The position numbers and the translations under genes were made by a program. DNA of 64,000 bases from Neckera pumila (taxonomy: Eukaryota; Streptophyta; Bryopsida; Hypnales; Neckeraceae): assembly GCA_963969595.1 (NCBI GenBank), contig OZ018408.1, forward strand, positions 25,473,371 to 25,537,370, written 5' to 3'. Shown in pieces: positions 57,561 to 64,000 of this stretch (positions are counted from its first letter, which is position 1; each line of letters opens with the position of its first letter). The notes beneath the pieces are model-generated. The model was not told where the DNA came from. It made no database searches and worked only from the letters and a program-made list of their open reading frames with translations.

Positions 57561-58750
57561 TGTAGTCAAAAATAAAAAAATTGGCCTCCAATAATGTAGG
57601 ATTCCACTGTATGTATAGGATTCTAGTCAAAAATTAAAATTCCACCTATAAGATTATAGTCAAGAATAAAGAAATTCCCGAATGTGATATAACTGAAGCT
57701 TTGACTTTTAACATCATTCCCATCTTTGCCCCACGAAAGAAGTTTACTAACTTAACAATTCTCTCCAGAGCCCTCACTAGAATGTTGCTAGTGAACAGAA
57801 AAAGCAGTCCTTCACCAAGCAACTTCTGAATGTGAGAATCAAATGGAAAGAGGTGGGAAGTCCTCAGTCATCTTCCCAAGGCCGAGCTCACTCGACAGCT
57901 TATCTTGTGAGTATATTGTTGTATATCATTTTTTATTGAGTAGAAGAGAGAAAATATTTGATGTCTTTGTGACAAGCATTTAAAGATCTTCGGATGGATA
58001 ACTCAGCACATTTTCCTTCCATTTTTAATATTTAGAGTGTCTTCTTTTCTTTGATCGTCTGTACATGCTCTGTATTTCAAAAAAGCAACCTCTATACACT
58101 TTTATGAACTAACAAAGTAGTGAGCTGTGGTCTTGTAAATGAACATTCGGAGGAAAAAAAAATAGTAGCCAATATCACTTCGCCCAGAGTCTTTTGAATA
58201 ATACTTGAATCACAATAGGTAAGATCCACATTCACTTTTTGTCTTTATTTCTCGATCATTCTTCTATATGACTTGTATTACATATCCAATGATCTTCAAT
58301 TCGAGTGTTGTGGTCTTGCCATGCAGTTCAATGTTTAATTGTACTGGAGTTCACTGACATTTCTTGTCTTTTGCACACCTGCTCCTCAGATTCTAATTTC
58401 CCGTCTTTCTCATTTTCGTGTTCTTTGCTATAGATACTATATTGCAAAATCATGTATCAATGCTAATAGATTTGAAAAATTGGACTTTTTCTATGAATGG
58501 AACTTTCATGTTGGATGTAACAATGGTACGCTGCTTTTGCTGCATAATGACTAAATTCTATACCTTAATAGAATCATAAAGTAAGGTATCCATATCTATG
58601 TACAAAGTACAGGCCGTGTTTCACCAAGACATGCTGCACAATTGAAAAACATAATCAATACTTTTGAAACCAATTCACTATGAGTCATTGAATTTTTAGA
58701 AATAGTAGTATAATTTGATAGCAATATATTATAGTATGTGGTGAAATGGT
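57561..58750. other. AT-rich interval, nothing recognised
   Basis: A small direct repeat of the string AGTCAAAAAT(T)AAA near 57566 and 57626 is the only structure noticed. No gene or element ends are visible. Confidence 0.4.
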
Positions 58751-58759
58751 TATGCATTG

Positions 58760-60300
58760 TTAACAAATAGCTTTGTAATGGATAGATAATTCTATACTAT
58801 ATAGTAAATGACATGGTATTTGCCAAAGTGCTTTACATAAAGGTTGCCAAAATTGTCCATGAGTCCTTTGAATGAGTTCCTTTACTCCGTTGTCAATGTC
58901 AGCCCAACGAAGTAGGAAATCAATTTTTTTAGAGCTATCCAAACCTGCATTTGACCTTATCAAGCTGCTCCGTTGTCTAAATCGTTCTGCTCTACTAATA
59001 TTATGCTTTGATAAAAATTTTGAGAGCCTGTACATAAACAATTTGATTTGAAAGTTTATGAGTATGTGAGAGCCACTGAGAGAAGACTTCCTAGGAATAC
59101 AGTTAAATTTTTCAAATAGGTCCTTGTCTTAAAATATTTGCACATATCCTCTATGGATACCTATGGTAGATAATATTTTTTGAAGGTCCTCTATTGCAGC
59201 TTTTTGAACTTGAACATTGCGAATCGTCCAAATAAATTGAAAATGTATATGTAGAAGTTTTTCACAGATTCTGTTGAAGCCATACAATGTATACACATGA
59301 ACTTGATCTAATGGAATGGGGATTATAGGCTTCATCATGCCAATTTTGTAGGATCTAAAAAAAAAATTCGTTGCATATTTTGTGAAGAGACCACCACTCC
59401 ATGTTATATTTTGTTTCTTTGTGGCTGCTACAGATTTTACACCAAATATAACTTTTTCTGTGATTTTTCTTTTGGTTATCATAAATGCAGCAACAAGGTT
59501 CAATTGCTTCATTCCTAAGTTTGTATTGAATTTTTATAGTTTTTATATAACCCAATAAATGCCATTGCACTTGAAAATCTCCAACTCCATCAACTACTAA
59601 CTTTTGGCCATTATTTTGAGCTTGGATGATGATAAAAATGTGAGTTTTTCTATAAACTACTAATAGAATTTCAAAGTTCTCTTTAGGATTTTGAAAGCAT
59701 CAAATTGGCTAAATTTCTCTTTTAGCTAACTACTTGTTTCTAGAGCTGGAATAGTTTGAGCTCTTTTTTCCTATTTTCCTAGAGATTGCGCAAATTGTCT
59801 TTGTATACAGTTATGGAGACCTCTATTCTAAGTTTTTTTTATTTTAGTAGTCAAATATGAAAGCCTATCTAAAACATCCATCAAGTTTCAATCAATTCTG
59901 ATTTTTTTAGTTAATTTTGGAATTGTACTTTTGTCACAACATCGAAATAAATTTGCAGCTCGTGTGCGGGCAGTGCTTTCATAGCCGGATTTTGTTAATG
60001 GAAAAGGAGTTGACCACAATGATGATTGAAATTGAGAGGTCTCACCGTCTCTATTGCGCTCGTCACTAAAATTCACAAGCGCAGTCAAGATCCCTGTTGC
60101 AGACACTGACATGCCTTGGCCCTTAATCCTCATGCCTAGAATTTTGTTGGTCTTAGCCGTGAAGCTAAGAATTTCGTCGATGCTAATGTATCAAATAAAT
60201 TTGGCATCATCGTCACGTGTTCCGGCACTCATTTGATTGCGTAACTTCTTTATCCTCAAGTACATGCTTTGTAATTTTGTTAACTTATCGGACAAGGACT
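58760..60300 (-). pseudogene. Decayed minus-strand coding-like region, family unknown
   Basis: Protein-like stretches on the minus strand in changing frames: KLQSMYLRIKKLRNQMSAGT (about 60220-60280), DEILSFTAKTNKILGMRIKG and SVSATGILTALVNFSDERN (about 60050-60180), GFNRICEKLLHIHFQF and EDLQKILSTIGIHRGYVQIF (59129-59290), and LIRSNAGLDSSKKIDFLLRW (58900-58970). Several stops separate them. The order along the strand suggests one long ancestral gene, possibly a transposon protein, but I cannot name the family. Confidence 0.35.
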
Positions 60301-63162
60301 TCACCTTTCTCCCGATTTCTTAAAAATATTGTGCAATCTAGAGCTTGTGGATTTTCATCCAGTGATGCTGTCGCACATTACGATAATGTGAGCTTTCACA
60401 TGCTCCTTATAATGCAACAACAAGAATTTAATAGCAACATTGTTCTAATGTCGCTTCTGCTGGAGGGATGCATGTGGAGGTGGACTTGTATAAAAAACTG
60501 GAAATGGAATGCAAAACTAAAGAAGAATTTTCACCAAACAACATAGAAAGAGTATTTGTGAGAAGAAATTACCCTACATTTTCTTTCTCCATGCTTATGG
60601 AATGTCTAATTCTTATTTGAAATTCAAAATAAGCAACTAAATACTCCTAAACTAAACCAAAATCATAAGTGTGACAACTTTGAAAACCAAAAAAAAAAAA
60701 AGACAAGCGCTAGACTACTTGGACTTATATATGAGAAACAAAGTAGCAGCTTTCACGTAAAAAGTAGGAGCAAAAAATTTAAAAAAAAACATCCAAAATC
60801 CAAGATGATTTAGAAGATATTAGCTTTGGTGGTGTCTAAACCCACCAAGGCCAGTTCCATTAGGCGGATTTTCATTGACAAATCTACCACAAACCATCAA
60901 CATACGCTATGTTTTTTTGGCATATGCGTGCAGTTGATGTTGTGTCTAATTTTTACCATTCTTTCATTCTAATCTATATCTTTCTACTTCATCTTCCTAA
61001 TTGATTTTTTCTATTTTTTTAATCTATTTTAATCTATTTAGATTTCTTCTCCTAATAGACTCCATTTAACATTCGTAATTTACACTATCTATTTAATCTT
61101 CTATCTTACTAATTAGGTTTGAATTTTAATCCAAAAATAAACTTTAAACTGAACAAATAGAAGAAGAGGCAGAGCCTGCAGGTGCCAAGCTAATCAATGG
61201 GCTAGTAGCCGGACACTTGGACTAGCCGGTTGACTAGAAGAATGCAAAGCTTTGTCGTAAAATTGATTTTAACATCAAATTTAAAACTTTTCTTGACTAT
61301 CGTAGGTTCAAAGTTTTTTCATTTATCAAATTTAATATACAATCTAAAACTCTGGACTCCGAGAGGGGTCAAAGTTTTGCTGCTTAAGCGGGACTTATAA
61401 AATTACATACAAAGTCCAAACAAAACTAATTGATAAAGAAACCTAAAATTCATGAAAATACATCGGTTTAATTTGAGTTTATATAACTATTTGTTAGTAC
61501 AAAAGTGAAAGTTACATATTAAAAGCTCTTCAAAGTAGCATCATTCAAGTATGTTGGAGTTGCTTTAAGATTAGTATACCAAAACTAGAAAATCTAAAGA
61601 TTCCTAACAAAATCTCAATCAAAAAGAAACTCGACTTAGTTAATACAAGCACCAAAGAAGCCAATGCTTCAACAAATACTACAATAAGAAGTACATCAGG
61701 ACATATAATGTAGAAGGATTTTGAAAATTTATAAATTTTATAATAATTAGGATTTTTTTTTTTATGATAGGGCGACGACTACGACTCATTCAACGTTGCA
61801 CGTTTAATACAACAAGTTTTTGTTGAAGAATGAAAGTTCATGCTCATACTTAGCCTTCTCAATGTCTTTAAATATAGATGAAATTAGACCTCTTTTTACT
61901 ATTATTGTAATTCCCCTCTCGCCAATAATCAGATTTTCCAAGCCTTTTTTTGGAAGACAATCTTGCATTTATTTGGTCTTCAAATAATAGAAAAAGTTCC
62001 ACCTTTCCTCTCATTTAGTCTTTAAATTTTCTTTCTATATGCTTTCATTTTTCAATAAAAATTTGTCGTATTAAACGTATTAACTTGATGTCATTTAGCT
62101 TGAAGTTATTAGCTTGAAATAGATTTATGAGATGAAATTCCTTTTTGTATTCATAATTTTTTTAATCTTCATGTTCATCTACAAAACTTCATTTTGAAAA
62201 AAAAATAAAGAATTTAAACCCCTATGAATACAAAACACATATAAAGACAAAAAAATAAAATTCAAAAAATTGAGATAAGAAATCAAATACATTGCATTAT
62301 ACAAATTCAAATATGTTATTGAAGACAACCTCAAAAATCGGCCGCAAACTAGATAATACATAGATTATAAAAAAGTCAAAAATAGTGGATTGAATTTGCT
62401 TCAATGTTGATTTGTAACTTTTAATTATTATTAAGTTTATAATATTATTTTATGCAAGTCAATCATGACCAAGAATATAATATTAACAAAGAAAAATTAC
62501 AAATTGTTTTGGATAGGCGGACTTGTAAAGTTGCTCTGAATAAATTAACTTAAAGGATTAGAGTCCAAAAGAATGATAATATGTTCTAAAATGACAAGAT
62601 TGAGATTTCTAGAAGGATAAGACTGAAATTTTAAAGTGAATAAAATTGAAATTATTAGAATTGAAGAAGTTGGGATCTAAAATGAACAAAAATTGGGACA
62701 TTTTGAGGAGAGAGAGTTGATTGCTTCAGGTACAATAAAAAAATGTTAGACTTGAAAGAGAAAAAAAAATCCAAAATAAAACAAGGTGTAAACAATTGAA
62801 CAAAGTCTTGTAGGGTTGATTAAAAACAACATCCACGGTTATTGAATGTATAAAAAAATTGTCAAAAGACAATAAGAACATCAGTTGAAGTACGACATAG
62901 CATGTTCCGTTCTACGGTGAACTGATTTGAAAATTGGATGTAGCCATTTCAAGTTGCTCCAATTTACTCCTACTCTTGGTTGAAAAAATACCAACAAAAA
63001 AGTCAGTCCATTTTGAATTGCAAGTGATGTAGACAAAACCAATGGATAAAATTGGTTGTTTTAGAAATGAACTACTCACCAAAAAGTGCAAGACGGACAA
63101 GGTGGACTCTTGCAAGCATCGTATGTACAACTGCTTCTTGGCGAAGAACCCTGCCTGGATCT
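60301..63162. other. AT-rich gene-free interval
   Basis: No gene, element terminus or RNA structure is recognisable; much of it is low-complexity A/T sequence. Short frames at 62179-62361 and 62912-63258 show no motif. Confidence 0.45.
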
Positions 63163-63948
63163 CTACAACCTTTTTTTGGGTTCACACTTCACAGATCCAA
63201 CGGAACCCGGGAGAATGAGTTGACCCAATCGTCGGTAGAAGGAGTATTTTTGGAATAGTGCTATCTCCAAGAGGTTGGTATTGTGCAAACCCCTGGTGCA
63301 GTGGACATGTTGAGCGGGGCGGAAATACAAGATGTCCCCGTACTTGGGCATAAACAACACCCCAATCTCCGGAAATGCGAAAACGGTCGACTCTACTCCT
63401 TTGGAAATGGCATCTGCAACCAACATGAATGCCAAGATTTGAGTTAACACAAGCTCCCAACAAGTGAGTTTTAGAGCTGCAAAGAAATGTAAATTACCTT
63501 CCCGGAGCCAAAGGATGAAGCCGTAGTCGTAGTCATCCTCGTCTTTGTGAAGCCGGCAATTGAAATCCGTGGTTGTTGAGAAGGAAGAAAAGAGGCCGCC
63601 ACTTATCCTGACGACCTCCTTGTGGAAACCTTCAACCTTTGAAATGCTCTCCAAATGCTCAAAGATAGCCGAATATTCTCGCTTCAAGATCGAAGAAACA
63701 AAGCTTGTAAAATCCTCTGACAAGCCGTAAAATCTAGAATCATTATGCACATACCATCTGATGTCGCCATACGTGGACCGCATCTCCTACATGAAAATAA
63801 TACTGGATTCCTTGGCCTCGGATCTAGTCGCATTTGTGCCCTTCCTCTCAAGATGCGAGACGACCTTCGTCACGACCTCCAGCTCTTTTAGACTGAAGAC
63901 ATCACTTCTCAAATCAAAGATGTGGGTGCGAGAGGGTGACTCCAACAT
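63163..63948 (-). CDS. 2OG-Fe(II) dioxygenase-like protein (fungal/TET-JBP-related type), 3' part
   Basis: A frame of 206 codons at 63163-63783 carries dioxygenase features: CRLHKDEDDYDYGFILWLRE with a His-x-Asp iron-binding pair, FAFPEIGVLFMPKYGDILYF (beta-strand core), and AQHVHCTRGLHNTNLLEIAL with the distal His and a following basic residue for 2-oxoglutarate. The spacing resembles the 2OGFeDO domain of basidiomycete and KDZ-transposon-associated TET/JBP-type enzymes rather than the usual plant DIOX families. An 84-bp in-frame intron (63414-63497, GT..AG) probably joins RE to DAISKG. Upstream, the same frame continues from ATG 63946-63948 (MLESPSRTHIFDLRSDVFSL) but meets TAG at 63787-63789; TTTCATGTAG|GAG there is a good acceptor, so a further intron could remove the stop. 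The gene may extend past the window. Whether it is intact is unresolved. Confidence 0.55.
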
Positions 63949-64000
63949 TGTGATCAGACTCTCCACTCACTTCAGGGTTTTGAGAAGCTGCTCATTGAGG

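Noticed and set aside
1..64000. tRNA, rRNA or CRISPR features
   Set aside because: No cloverleaf-like sequence with A and B boxes was noticed, and no array of short repeats with unique spacers; the tandem repeats here have no spacers.

Overview
This is nuclear DNA from a eukaryote, most probably a land plant. The coding regions are split by introns with GT..AG ends, and four genes belong to plant-typical families: a C2-GRAM-VASt protein, a TENA_E-type protein, a DUF2358+SOUL protein and a DUF1218 membrane protein. The intergenic DNA is AT-rich and full of decayed DNA transposons, including a piggyBac-type transposase and a zinc-finger hAT. PiggyBac-like elements are, as far as I know, not typical of flowering plants, so I lean towards a bryophyte, lycophyte or fern; the species cannot be fixed from this window. 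I see no convincing tRNA, rRNA, CRISPR or prokaryotic operon structure.

Layout. (1) 3.3-8.9 kb, plus: a 12-exon C2-GRAM-VASt gene with a coding minisatellite at its C terminus. (2) 9-20 kb: a gene-poor stretch with small transposons and a broken hAT transposase on the minus strand (16.5-18.7 kb). (3) 20.3-23.8 kb, plus: a 9-exon, probably plastid-targeted FAD-dependent oxidoreductase. (4) 25.5-27.4 kb, minus: a 4-exon TENA_E-type gene for thiamin-pyrimidine salvage. (5) 29.2-29.6 kb, plus: an intronless, bacterial-looking L-rhamnose/L-fucose mutarotase. (6) 31.8-35.7 kb, minus: an 8-exon plastid-type DUF2358+SOUL haem-binding protein. (7) 41.9-43.1 kb, minus: a 3-exon DUF1218 membrane protein. 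(8) 44-54 kb: a cluster of TTAA-flanked elements, a large foldback, a minisatellite and a decayed piggyBac transposase. (9) 54-62.5 kb: AT-rich DNA with unrecognisable coding remnants. (10) 63.2-64 kb, minus: the end of a 2OG-Fe(II) dioxygenase-like gene. For the spliced genes I checked exon phase by hand; each of the five multi-exon models gives one continuous frame.

The unifying feature of the non-genic DNA is a set of at least ten elements bounded by TTAA followed by CCCCTAAAG-like inverted ends. TTAA target duplication and a CCC start are the signature of piggyBac transposition, and a degraded piggyBac transposase lies in the same window. Many of these elements share internal boxes built around ATAACTTT that recur every 145-175 bp, and one element is an almost perfect foldback with arms of 364 bp. 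Two further tiny elements have CACTA ends and 3-bp target duplications. The housekeeping genes do not form a pathway or cluster: their order looks like ordinary plant gene order with transposons between them.
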